DNA from: JAWOLE01 sp035263845
GTDB lineage: Bacteria > Acidobacteriota > Thermoanaerobaculia > UBA5066 > Gp7-AA6
Direction of reading: 5' to 3'
Assembly: GCA_035263845.1 (NCBI GenBank)
Contig: DATFQY010000075.1
Coordinates: 33,262-97,261 of the forward strand
DNA: 64,000 nt
Under the pieces are notes generated by a model. The model was not told the origin of the DNA, made no database searches, and worked only from the letters and a program-made list of their open reading frames with translations. Positions 18,133-25,637 of this stretch are shown here, one piece after another; the first letter of the stretch is position 1, and each line of letters opens with the position of its first letter. The position numbers and the translations under genes were made by a program.

Positions 18133-20211
18133 GTGAGCGCGCCGGACCCGATCGAGCCTGCCGAGCCGGTCGAGCCGGTCGCTCCTTCGCGAAGGCCCCG
18201 ATTCGGGAGCTTCCTCTGGCGGGACCCGAATACACGGTTCCTCCTTCTCGCCGTCGTGGCAGGGCTCCTGGGCGCGCTCGGCGCGGTCGTCTTCCGGTTT
18301 CTGACGAGCCGCCTGACCCGCCTCCTGCTCGACGCCTCCGACATCGTGGTGGGAGCGGAGGCCCTTCCGCCGCTGCTCCGGATCTTCCTGCCCGCCATCG
18401 GAGGCCTCGTCGGCGGCCTCCTGCTGATCTGGCTGGTGGACGAGAAGGGCCCGAGCGGCATCTCCGCGATGATCGATTCAGTCTCGCTCGGCCGGCGCCC
18501 CATCCGCGTCCGGCCCGCGGTGGGGCGCGTCGCCTCCTCGATCGCCGTCATCTCGACGGGCGGCTCGGAAGGCCGGGAAGGGCCGATCATCCAGATCGGC
18601 GCGGCGCTCGCCTCCTCCCTCTCGCGACGGCTCAAAGTCTCGCCGGACCGCGTACGGATCCTGACGGCCTGCGGGATGGCGGCGGGCGTGGCTGGCGCCT
18701 ACAACACGCCGATCGCGGCCACGCTCTTCGTGCTCGAGGTCGTCGTCGGCTCCTTCGCGATGCGGCTCTTCGGGCCGGCGGTCGTCTCCGCCGTCGTCTC
18801 CACCGTCGTCGTCCGCCTGATCCTCGGCGATGAGCCGGTCTACCAGGTCGCGCCGTTTCGCCTGGAATCCATCTTCGAGTTCCTGCCCTTCGCGGCGATC
18901 GGGCTGATCGCGGGCCCCGCCTCGGCGGTTTTCGCGAAGGCGCTCCGCGAGTCCAAGAAGATCTTCGAGGCGATCAAGCTGCCGCGCCCGATCACGATGG
19001 CGATCGGGGGCGCGATCGTGGGAGCGATCGGCATCGCGCTGCCGGAGGTCTGGGGCAACGGCTTCGAGGCGAACAACCGGATCCTGCGCGGCAACCCGAC
19101 GTTGCTGACGCTCGCGCTGCTCTTCGTGGGAAAGATCGTGGCGACGTGCTCGACGATCGGATCGGGAGGAGTGGGAGGCGTCTTCACGCCGTCGCTGCTG
19201 GTGGGAGCCACGGTAGGCGGAGCGGTGGCGAAGATCTTCCAGGCGGTGACGCCGTGGCTGGAGGCGCCGGTTGGGGGCTACGCGCTGCTGGGCATGGGAG
19301 GCCTCCTCGCCGGCCTGACGCGGGCGCCGCTGCTCGCCATCCTGATGATCTTCGAGCTGACGCAGAACACCGAGGTGCTGCTGCCGATGATGGTGGTGTC
19401 GGTCATCGCGGCCCTGACGGCGCGGGTCTTCGAGAAGGACTCGATCTACGTCTCGAGCCTGCGCTCCTCCGGCGTGGCCTGGGAGTCCACGCCCGAGGCC
19501 ACGGGCATCTCGACGCTGAAGGTCGCCGACATCATGCGGCAGGACGTCAAGCTCATTCCGCGAAACACGCCGCTATCCGAGATCATCAAGGCGTTCCTCA
19601 CGACGCGCAGCCTCTACCTCTACGTCGGCGACGAGGAGGGGAGGCTTCTGGGCGTCGTGGACTTGCACGACATCAAGGAGAACTTCCTCGACCGCGAGCT
19701 CGGCGCCGTCGTCATCGCGGAGGACCTAGTCACGGAGATCCCCTGCGTGACGCCGCAGGAGTCCCTGACGAGCGTCAACGAGAAGCTGTGGTTCCGCGAC
19801 CTCGGCCATCTCCCCGTCGTGGACTCCCTCGAGGACCGGCGGTTCCTGGGAATCGTGACGCGGCGGGACCTGCTGGGCGCGATCGACCGGGAAGTTCTCC
19901 AGAGGAGCCGCCTCGTCGCCCGCGTCCGCACCTTCTCGGAGGAAGAAGGGGGCGGAGAGATGGACTACTTCGAGCTGCCGGAGAAGCACCGGATGATCGA
20001 GCTCGACACGCCCCGCGGGCTCGCCGGCCGCTCCGTCGCCGAGTCGGGGATCCGGACGCGCTACGGCGTCTCCGTCCTGGCCGTGAAGCGGCGGACTCGC
20101 GAGGGGCTGGAGCGCCGGTTCGTCCCCGGTCCCGAGGACCGCTTCCAGCCCGGCGACGTCTTGATCGTGCTGGGAACCGAGGACGCCATCGAGAGGCTGC
20201 GATCCGCCTGA
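18133..20211 (+). CDS. CLC-family chloride channel/transporter with CBS and RCK-C domains
   Basis: A 692-residue membrane protein. The CLC core (residues about 33-440) has the selectivity motifs KGPSGIS near 105-111, GREGP at 147-151 with the gating Glu149, and GSGGVGGVFTPS, which favours a Cl-/H+ antiporter. Two CBS domains follow (about 465-590) and suggest nucleotide-dependent control. The C-terminus (about 615-690) resembles a TrkA-C/RCK-C domain (DRFQPGDVLIVLG), a ligand-binding module known from K+ and c-di-AMP-linked transporters, which is interesting with cdaA nearby. The start is GTG; the leader is weak in Shine-Dalgarno. Confidence 0.9.
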   Translation: MSAPDPIEPAEPVEPVAPSRRPRFGSFLWRDPNTRFLLLAVVAGLLGALGAVVFRFLTSRLTRLLLDASDIVVGAEALPPLLRIFLPAIGGLVGGLLLIWLVDEKGPSGISAMIDSVSLGRRPIRVRPAVGRVASSIAVISTGGSEGREGPIIQIGAALASSLSRRLKVSPDRVRILTACGMAAGVAGAYNTPIAATLFVLEVVVGSFAMRLFGPAVVSAVVSTVVVRLILGDEPVYQVAPFRLESIFEFLPFAAIGLIAGPASAVFAKALRESKKIFEAIKLPRPITMAIGGAIVGAIGIALPEVWGNGFEANNRILRGNPTLLTLALLFVGKIVATCSTIGSGGVGGVFTPSLLVGATVGGAVAKIFQAVTPWLEAPVGGYALLGMGGLLAGLTRAPLLAILMIFELTQNTEVLLPMMVVSVIAALTARVFEKDSIYVSSLRSSGVAWESTPEATGISTLKVADIMRQDVKLIPRNTPLSEIIKAFLTTRSLYLYVGDEEGRLLGVVDLHDIKENFLDRELGAVVIAEDLVTEIPCVTPQESLTSVNEKLWFRDLGHLPVVDSLEDRRFLGIVTRRDLLGAIDREVLQRSRLVARVRTFSEEEGGGEMDYFELPEKHRMIELDTPRGLAGRSVAESGIRTRYGVSVLAVKRRTREGLERRFVPGPEDRFQPGDVLIVLGTEDAIERLRSA

Positions 20212-20239
20212 AGCGGGCGGGGATGCTACGCTTTTCCCG

Positions 20240-21559
20240 GTGACCGTCAGCAAGCACAAGGAGCTCTACCGACTTCGGGGCCGCTGGCAGAAGGAGCGCG
20301 CCCGCCTCTACGACCGGGACAGCGGGCTGCCCACCATCGGCGCCCTGACCGAGGACCTCGGCCGGCGGCTCCAGGCCTTCGGGTCCCTCGCGGTCTTCGT
20401 CTTCCGGCCGGGCTCGGACGGGCACGTCGAGCAGGTCTGGGGGTGGGAGGCCTACGACGACCTGCTCCTCGATTTCGCGCGGCGCCTGAAGGCGCTCCAG
20501 ACCGACGGGGTCCTGCCGCCGGGGACCTTCTGCGTCGAGCACGTTCGCTCCGACGAGCTCCTGCTCTTCGTCGAGCCCGGCTCGGGATTCGTCGAGCGCC
20601 CCGGGGCGGTCGAGAGCAAGGCGGGGGAGCTGGACGCGATGATCCGCGGATACCTCGCGGAGAGGGCCGACATGGGTGGCCGCTTCCGATCCTTCGTCGG
20701 CGCGGCGCGCATCCCGTACGACGCCAAGTACCGCGTCGAGCGGCTGCTCTACCGGGGCATCCAGGAGGCACGCGACCAGGTCACGCGCCAGACCGTCCGG
20801 GCGGAGATCCAGGGAGGCGCGCTCCTCCAAGACGCGATCGCGAGGCGCGACTTCTACCCGATCTTCCAGCCGGTCTTCGACCTGTCGAGCGGAAGCATGA
20901 TCGGCATCGAGGCCCTTTCGCGCGGCCCGCGCGGCAGCGAGATCGAGAGCGGCGAGACGCTCTTCTCGCTCGCCGATCGGACCGGCATGCTCGTCCCGCT
21001 GGAGCGGATCTGCCGGGCGCACTCGCTCGAGGCGGCGAGCACGGGAAAGTTCACCGGGAAGATCTTCCTGAACCTCTCGCCCGCCGCCGTCACGGACTCG
21101 GATTTCCTCGGGCCGTCGTTCCTCGACCAGATCGCCGCGCGCGGGCTCTCGCCGGACAATATCGTGCTCGAGATCACCGAGCGCACCTACGTCGTCTACG
21201 AGGAGCTCTTCCGGGAAGTCCTCGCCCGGTTTCGCCAGCAGAACTTCCACATCGCGGTGGACGACGTCGGGACTGGCTACAGCAACCTCGCGTCGCTCGC
21301 GGATATCGAGCCGGATTACCTGAAGTTCGACACGGTCTTCGTCCGGGGAATCGACGCGCACCCAACCAAGCAGGACCTGCTCGAGGCATTGCTCTCCTTC
21401 GCGCGCAAGATGAACACCAAGGTGATCGCGGAGGGCATCGAGCGGGCGGAGGAGCTGAACACCCTGCGTTCCTTGAGCGTCCCGTTCGGGCAGGGATTCC
21501 TGCTGGCGAGGCCGATGCCGATTGCCGACATCGCTAGAGTCCAGTCGCTGACGGTGTGA
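20240..21559 (+). CDS. EAL-domain protein with degenerate GGDEF-like domain
   Basis: A 439-residue soluble protein. Residues about 190-439 are an EAL c-di-GMP phosphodiesterase domain with the catalytic set intact: IEALSR, FLNLSP, LEITER, VDDVGTGYSN, YLKFD, IAEGIE and QGFLL. The N-terminal 180 residues look like a decayed GGDEF domain: RDSGLPT corresponds to the usual DxLTGLxN and RSDELLLF to the GGDEF loop, so cyclase activity is unlikely. The protein probably hydrolyses c-di-GMP with the N-terminal domain as a sensor. It starts with GTG 29 nt after the CLC gene and may be co-transcribed. Confidence 0.9.
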   Translation: MTVSKHKELYRLRGRWQKERARLYDRDSGLPTIGALTEDLGRRLQAFGSLAVFVFRPGSDGHVEQVWGWEAYDDLLLDFARRLKALQTDGVLPPGTFCVEHVRSDELLLFVEPGSGFVERPGAVESKAGELDAMIRGYLAERADMGGRFRSFVGAARIPYDAKYRVERLLYRGIQEARDQVTRQTVRAEIQGGALLQDAIARRDFYPIFQPVFDLSSGSMIGIEALSRGPRGSEIESGETLFSLADRTGMLVPLERICRAHSLEAASTGKFTGKIFLNLSPAAVTDSDFLGPSFLDQIAARGLSPDNIVLEITERTYVVYEELFREVLARFRQQNFHIAVDDVGTGYSNLASLADIEPDYLKFDTVFVRGIDAHPTKQDLLEALLSFARKMNTKVIAEGIERAEELNTLRSLSVPFGQGFLLARPMPIADIARVQSLTV

Positions 21560-21574
21560 TGGTTACGGCCCAAC

Positions 21575-21800
21575 GTCCAAGGTCCAAGGTCTGTCGAAGG
21601 TCCAAGGTCGAAGGTCCTGTGAGTCGAAGGTCCAAGGTCGAGGGTCTAAGGTCAGTCGAATGTCCAAGGTCGAAGGATCGGGAGCCCGACTTTGGACCTC
21701 CGACTTTCGGCCGACCTTGGACTTTGAACCTTGGACTTTGGACCCACCAGACCTTGGACCTTCGGCCTTGGACGAACCTTGGACCTTGGACCTTGGACTT
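21575..21800. repeat. Large imperfect inverted-repeat array of GGTCCAAGGTC units
   Basis: A 226-bp noncoding block just before tRNA-Val. The left half carries repeated GGTCCAAGGTC(GA) units and the right half carries the complement, GACCTTGGACC, so the two halves can pair over most of their length around a centre near 21685. Unit spacing is irregular. No coding potential or transposase is seen. Similar heptamer-type arrays appear in intergenic regions of some environmental bacteria; the function is unknown to me. Confidence 0.85.
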
Positions 21801-21805
21801 GTCCC

Positions 21806-21880
21806 GGGAGGTTAGCTCAGAGGTAGAGCGTCTGCTTTACACGCAGTAGGTCGCAGGTTCGACCCCTGCACCTCCCACCA
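21806..21880 (+). tRNA. tRNA-Val (UAC anticodon)
   Basis: Cloverleaf: acceptor GGGAGGT with ACCTCCC, D arm GCTC/GAGC, anticodon stem TCTGC/GCAGT-type with loop TTTACAC giving anticodon TAC, T arm with GTTCGAC, discriminator A and an encoded CCA. It starts six bases after the inverted-repeat array. Confidence 0.93.
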
Positions 21881-21976
21881 TCGCCTCTTCGTCACCCGGC
21901 CGTTGTTGACTTCGCGCGCAGGCGTCTTCAAACTTCCCAAACAGAGCAGGCTGATCACAATCGAGTCGGGGAGCGC

Positions 21977-22780
21977 ATGAACGTCCGCGGTATCGTTTCT
22001 GCGGGATTGTTTCTCGCTGGTTTCCTGGCGAGTCCGGGGCTGTACGCCCGCGGGGTGGAGGACGCGTTGACGGCCTGCGTTCCGGACACGACGTCGCTCT
22101 GCCTGAACGCCGGCCGCTTCCGGGTGCAGACCCAATGGGTCACCACGGACGGCGTCACCGGCGGCGGTCATCCGGTCGCTCTCACTTCGGACACCGGTTA
22201 CTTCTGGTTCTTCTCGGCGAACAACGTCGAGCTGGTCGTCAAGGTCGTTGACGGCCGGGCCTTCAACAACAACTTCTGGGTCTTCGCCGGCGGGCTGACC
22301 AACGTGAACGTGATCATGACCGTGACCGATACCGAGGCCGGACTCGTGAAGGTGTACGTCAACCCGCAGGGAACCGCCCTCCAACCGATCCAGGACACTG
22401 GCCCCTTCGCGAGCCCGCCGGCGTTCGATCTGACCGGCACCTGGTCGGGTCCCGCCTCCGACGACAGCGGGCCGACGACCATGACATGGACGCTGACCCA
22501 GAGCGGGGGATCGATTACCGGCGCGTTTTTCGCCGTGGAGCCGGCGCCGCACAACACCCAGTACCGAGGGACGATTTCGGGCAGCCTCTCCGGAACGAGC
22601 CTTACCTACACGATCAATGTTCCCAAGGGGAGCATTGTCGGCTTGCCGAACTGCTTCGTCGCGATCAATGGCTCGGCGGTCGCGAGCGCGAACGCCATCG
22701 TGGGGACATACACCGGGGACACCGGAAAAGATTGCATCGGTCCTTTCGCGAACGGGCTCCTCTCGCTGGCCAAACAGTGA
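21977..22780 (+). CDS. Secreted protein with two beta-rich domains, unknown function
   Basis: A 267-residue protein with a clear signal peptide (basic start, hydrophobic residues 5-22, Ala-rich cleavage region near 24). Residues about 30-135 form a module beginning C..D..LCL..GRF and including DTGYFWFF, VELVVKVVDGR and a TVTDTEAG segment; I recall this pattern from secreted proteins of acidobacterial genomes but know no function. Residues about 140-267 are a second beta-rich region starting FDLTGTWSGP, similar to lipocalin-like or quinoprotein-inhibitor-like sheets. Four Cys may form disulfides. It is followed by an SLH-like propeller protein. Confidence 0.7.
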   Translation: MNVRGIVSAGLFLAGFLASPGLYARGVEDALTACVPDTTSLCLNAGRFRVQTQWVTTDGVTGGGHPVALTSDTGYFWFFSANNVELVVKVVDGRAFNNNFWVFAGGLTNVNVIMTVTDTEAGLVKVYVNPQGTALQPIQDTGPFASPPAFDLTGTWSGPASDDSGPTTMTWTLTQSGGSITGAFFAVEPAPHNTQYRGTISGSLSGTSLTYTINVPKGSIVGLPNCFVAINGSAVASANAIVGTYTGDTGKDCIGPFANGLLSLAKQ

Positions 22781-22840
22781 ATCGCTTCACGGGCGAAGCC
22801 CGCTGAGATAGAGTTGGCCCGGTCTCATCCGGGAGGGCCC

Positions 22841-24001
22841 ATGAAGCTGTCGGTCGCTGCGCGGCGGTTTCTCGCGGTCGTTGTCCTGTCGTTGAGCACT
22901 CTGGCAGGGGCGGGGACGAGCTTTCTCCTCGGAACCTGCGGGCCGTTCACCGACGTCGCCGCGGATGTGTTTTGTCCTTTCGTCCTGGAGATCTTCTATC
23001 TCGGGATCACGACGGGGACGACGGCGACGACCTACGACCCAACCGCGAATGTCTCGCGCCTCCAGATGGCCGCGTTCCTTTCCCGCACGGTGGACGGCGT
23101 CTTGCGGCGAGGAAGCCGCCGGGCGGCCCTGGACCAGTTCTGGACCACGAAGAACGCCACGGTCCTCGGACTGACAACCGTCGGCAGCGCTCCCGCTCTC
23201 ATCGCGTCGGACGGGGTGGATATCTGGGTTGCCGACCACAACAGCTCGACGGTGTCCCGAGTCCGGGCGAGCGACGGAAGGCTTCTGGAGACCTGGACCG
23301 GGGCGAGCTTCCCCACCGGCGTCCTCTCGGCGATGGGGAGGATCTTCATTGCCGGGAACTTCCTGGGCCGGATCGATCCTGGCCAGCCGGCCGGCGCCGT
23401 CGAAAATGTCACGAATCTTCCGGGTGGCTCGGGCCAGCAGCTCACCTTCGATGGCTCCAGGATCTGGGTGGCGAACTCCACGAACGGATCGGTCTCGATC
23501 GTGACGCCGGGCGCGACGACTCCCTGGACGGTCACGACCGTGACCGCCGGCTTCTCGCTTCCTGTGGGGGCGGTCTTCGACGGCTCGAGCATCTGGGTCA
23601 CGGACAATGGCGCCGGGACCCTCCTGAACTTGAGCGCCGCCGGCGCCATTCTTCAGACCGTGACCGTCGGGCCGGGGCCGGGCTTTCCCGTTTTCGACGG
23701 CGCCAACATCTGGGTTCCCAACTTCAGCGACTCGTCCGTCTCCGTGGTCCGGGCCTCGTCCGGCGCGGTCCTGGCGACGCTGACCGGAAACAGCCTCGGC
23801 GACGCGCACTCCGCCGCCTTCGACGGCCAGCGTGTCCTCGTGACCGGAGAGGGCGGCCTCCTGTCGCTCTGGAAGGCGGCGGACCTGACGCCGCTCGGCG
23901 GAGCTTCCATCGGACTTCTCACATCGGTCATCGGCGCATGCAGCGACGGCGTGAGCTTCTGGATCACTCTGAACAACACCAACCTGATCGCACGGTTCTG
24001 A
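22841..24001 (+). CDS. Secreted S-layer-like module plus beta-propeller protein
   Basis: A 386-residue exported protein. The ATG at 22841 has GGGAGGG at 22830-22836 and opens a signal peptide (about residues 1-26). A single SLH-like module follows (CGPFTDV ... RLQMAAFLSRTVD, residues about 32-85), then a beta-propeller of about six blades with repeated IWVA/IWVP and VRASDG/VRASSG motifs, resembling NHL or virginiamycin-lyase-like propellers. It is clearly paralogous to the C-terminal half of the protein at 41756-44485. The SLH-like part probably anchors it at the cell surface; the ligand of the propeller is unknown. Confidence 0.8.
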   Translation: MKLSVAARRFLAVVVLSLSTLAGAGTSFLLGTCGPFTDVAADVFCPFVLEIFYLGITTGTTATTYDPTANVSRLQMAAFLSRTVDGVLRRGSRRAALDQFWTTKNATVLGLTTVGSAPALIASDGVDIWVADHNSSTVSRVRASDGRLLETWTGASFPTGVLSAMGRIFIAGNFLGRIDPGQPAGAVENVTNLPGGSGQQLTFDGSRIWVANSTNGSVSIVTPGATTPWTVTTVTAGFSLPVGAVFDGSSIWVTDNGAGTLLNLSAAGAILQTVTVGPGPGFPVFDGANIWVPNFSDSSVSVVRASSGAVLATLTGNSLGDAHSAAFDGQRVLVTGEGGLLSLWKAADLTPLGGASIGLLTSVIGACSDGVSFWITLNNTNLIARF

Positions 24002-24209
24002 TCCGTCGCCTCGCGCCGAACGCGCTCGCGAGCCCGTTCGAGCGCGATGCGGCGTTCGCCTCCTCCGAGCGGGTCCCCAGATTTTCAGAACCAGGCACCT
24101 CCAGTTTTTGATGCGTCCGGATCACGGAGGAAGAGCCTCCCGTCCGTAACGTCACGCTGTGGGCCGCGATCGCGGCCGATGGTGGGAAATGGACGAACTG
24201 GAGGCAAGC

Positions 24210-25565
24210 ATGCGCACCCTTCTCGCGGCCCTGGCCCTTTTCCTGTTCCTGGCGGTGTGGGCAATTCCGGCGCAGGCCGCCGAAACCGTCGGCGGTTTCT
24301 GCGAGCGCCCAACGGTGACCGGCCTGGCGGCGATCTGTCCGGGCGCGACGGTGCGGCTGGTCGCGAGCACCACGGTGCCCTACGGTCAATGGACGTGCCA
24401 GTGGTATCGCAACTCGCAGCCAATCCCCGGTGAGAACGACGAGGAGCTCTTCGTGACGGAGCCCGGCGACTACTCGGCCGTGATCCTCTATCCGGAGTGC
24501 ACATCCGCGCCGTCGGCGCCCCTCACGGTGGCGCCGGCCGCGTGCCAGGCGGCTCCGGCGGGAATGATCCTGGACCCGCCCGGCGGCGCCGGACTCTCCA
24601 ACGGCAACGGAGTGCTCGAGCCGGGCGAGCGGATCCGCCTCGGCCCGTCCTGGTTCAACACGGGATCGGTTCCCGTCAGCCTTGCCGCCAATGCCGCCGA
24701 CCTCGTTGGGCCGGCCGGCGCCGACTACACCCTTTTCGACGGACTGGCGGACTACGGAACGATCGCGCCCGGGATGATCGGCAACTGCCTCGCCGCGACG
24801 GAGGACTGCTACGAGCTCTCGGTTTCCAATCCCGCGGTCCGACCGGAAGCCCACTGGGACGTCTCGTTCGAGGAGACTCCCTTGAACGGCGACCTCCCGA
24901 CGGTCTGGAAGGTCCACGTCGGGTCGAGCTTCGCGGACGTGCCGGTCTCGCACGTCTTCTATCCGGCGATCGAAAAGCTCTTCCACGCGGGAGTGACAAA
25001 CGGCTGCGGGCCGTCGGCATTCTGCCCGGACGAGCACGGTTCGCGCCTGCAGATGGCGATCTTCCTCTCGCGGGCCCTCGCCGGCGGGGACGCCAACATC
25101 CCGGCCGCCGGGAGCAACTACGACTGCTCGGCCGGAGGGACATCGCTCTTCGCCGACGTTCCGCCGGGCGATCCGTTCTGCCGGCACGCGAACTTCATCG
25201 CCTCACGCGGCGCGACGACCGGCTGCGAGCCCGGCGTCTTCTGCGTCGGGCAGCCCGCTACCCGCATCCAGATGGCGATCGTGGTGGCGCGCTCGATCGC
25301 CGGCGGCGAGGACGCGGTCCCAATGGCATACGGCCCGGATCCCGTGACGGGGCTGAGCTACGACTGCAATCCGCCGACGAAAGACCTGCACTTCACGGAC
25401 ATCGGCGAATCCGACTGGTACTGCAAGCACGCCGAGTACCTGCGAGCGACCGGCGTCATCTCGGGCTATCCCGATGGCAGCTTCCAGCCCGGGCAGGCCA
25501 TCACGCGCGGCCAGATGGCCAAGTTCCTTTCCAACGGGTTCCACCTCCAGCTCTTCGGCAAGTAG
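24210..25565 (+). CDS. Secreted protein with Ig-like region and three S-layer-like modules
   Basis: A 451-residue exported protein. The ATG at 24210 is chosen because GGAGG lies at 24200-24204 and the next residues form a strong signal peptide ending in Ala-rich IPAQAAE. The N-terminal third looks Ig-like (CQWYRN, DYSAVILY). The C-terminal 210 residues hold three SLH-like modules starting FADVPVSHVF, FADVPPGDPF and FTDIGESDWY, each followed by an R.QMA motif (RLQMAIFLSR, RIQMAIVVAR, RGQMAKFLS). Pairs of Cys within the first two modules are unusual for classical SLH domains. Probably cell-envelope attached. Confidence 0.8.
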   Translation: MRTLLAALALFLFLAVWAIPAQAAETVGGFCERPTVTGLAAICPGATVRLVASTTVPYGQWTCQWYRNSQPIPGENDEELFVTEPGDYSAVILYPECTSAPSAPLTVAPAACQAAPAGMILDPPGGAGLSNGNGVLEPGERIRLGPSWFNTGSVPVSLAANAADLVGPAGADYTLFDGLADYGTIAPGMIGNCLAATEDCYELSVSNPAVRPEAHWDVSFEETPLNGDLPTVWKVHVGSSFADVPVSHVFYPAIEKLFHAGVTNGCGPSAFCPDEHGSRLQMAIFLSRALAGGDANIPAAGSNYDCSAGGTSLFADVPPGDPFCRHANFIASRGATTGCEPGVFCVGQPATRIQMAIVVARSIAGGEDAVPMAYGPDPVTGLSYDCNPPTKDLHFTDIGESDWYCKHAEYLRATGVISGYPDGSFQPGQAITRGQMAKFLSNGFHLQLFGK

Positions 25566-25586
25566 GGCCGAAGCGGGGGTTTCGCC

Positions 25587-25623
25587 GGGCGGCGGGGCCA
25601 CGTCCTCGCCGCCCTTCTCTTCT
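25587..25623. terminator. GC-rich hairpin between convergent genes
   Basis: GGGCGGCG (25587-25594) pairs with CGCCGCCC (25607-25614), extended by a GGG/CCT inner pairing, followed by TTCTCTTCT. It sits between the plus-strand SLH gene and the minus-strand ABC gene, and probably terminates the plus-strand transcript. Confidence 0.5.
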
Positions 25624-25637
25624 GCGGGAGTTGCCCG

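Noticed and set aside
21556..21849. 97-codon open frame across the repeat block and tRNA-Val
   Set aside because: It consists of translated repeat units and part of the tRNA, so it is not a gene.
24084..24116. AGAACCAGGCACCTCC segment, similar to known GGTGCCTGG repeats
   Set aside because: Only one copy seen in the window and no inverted partner, so no repeat claim is made.
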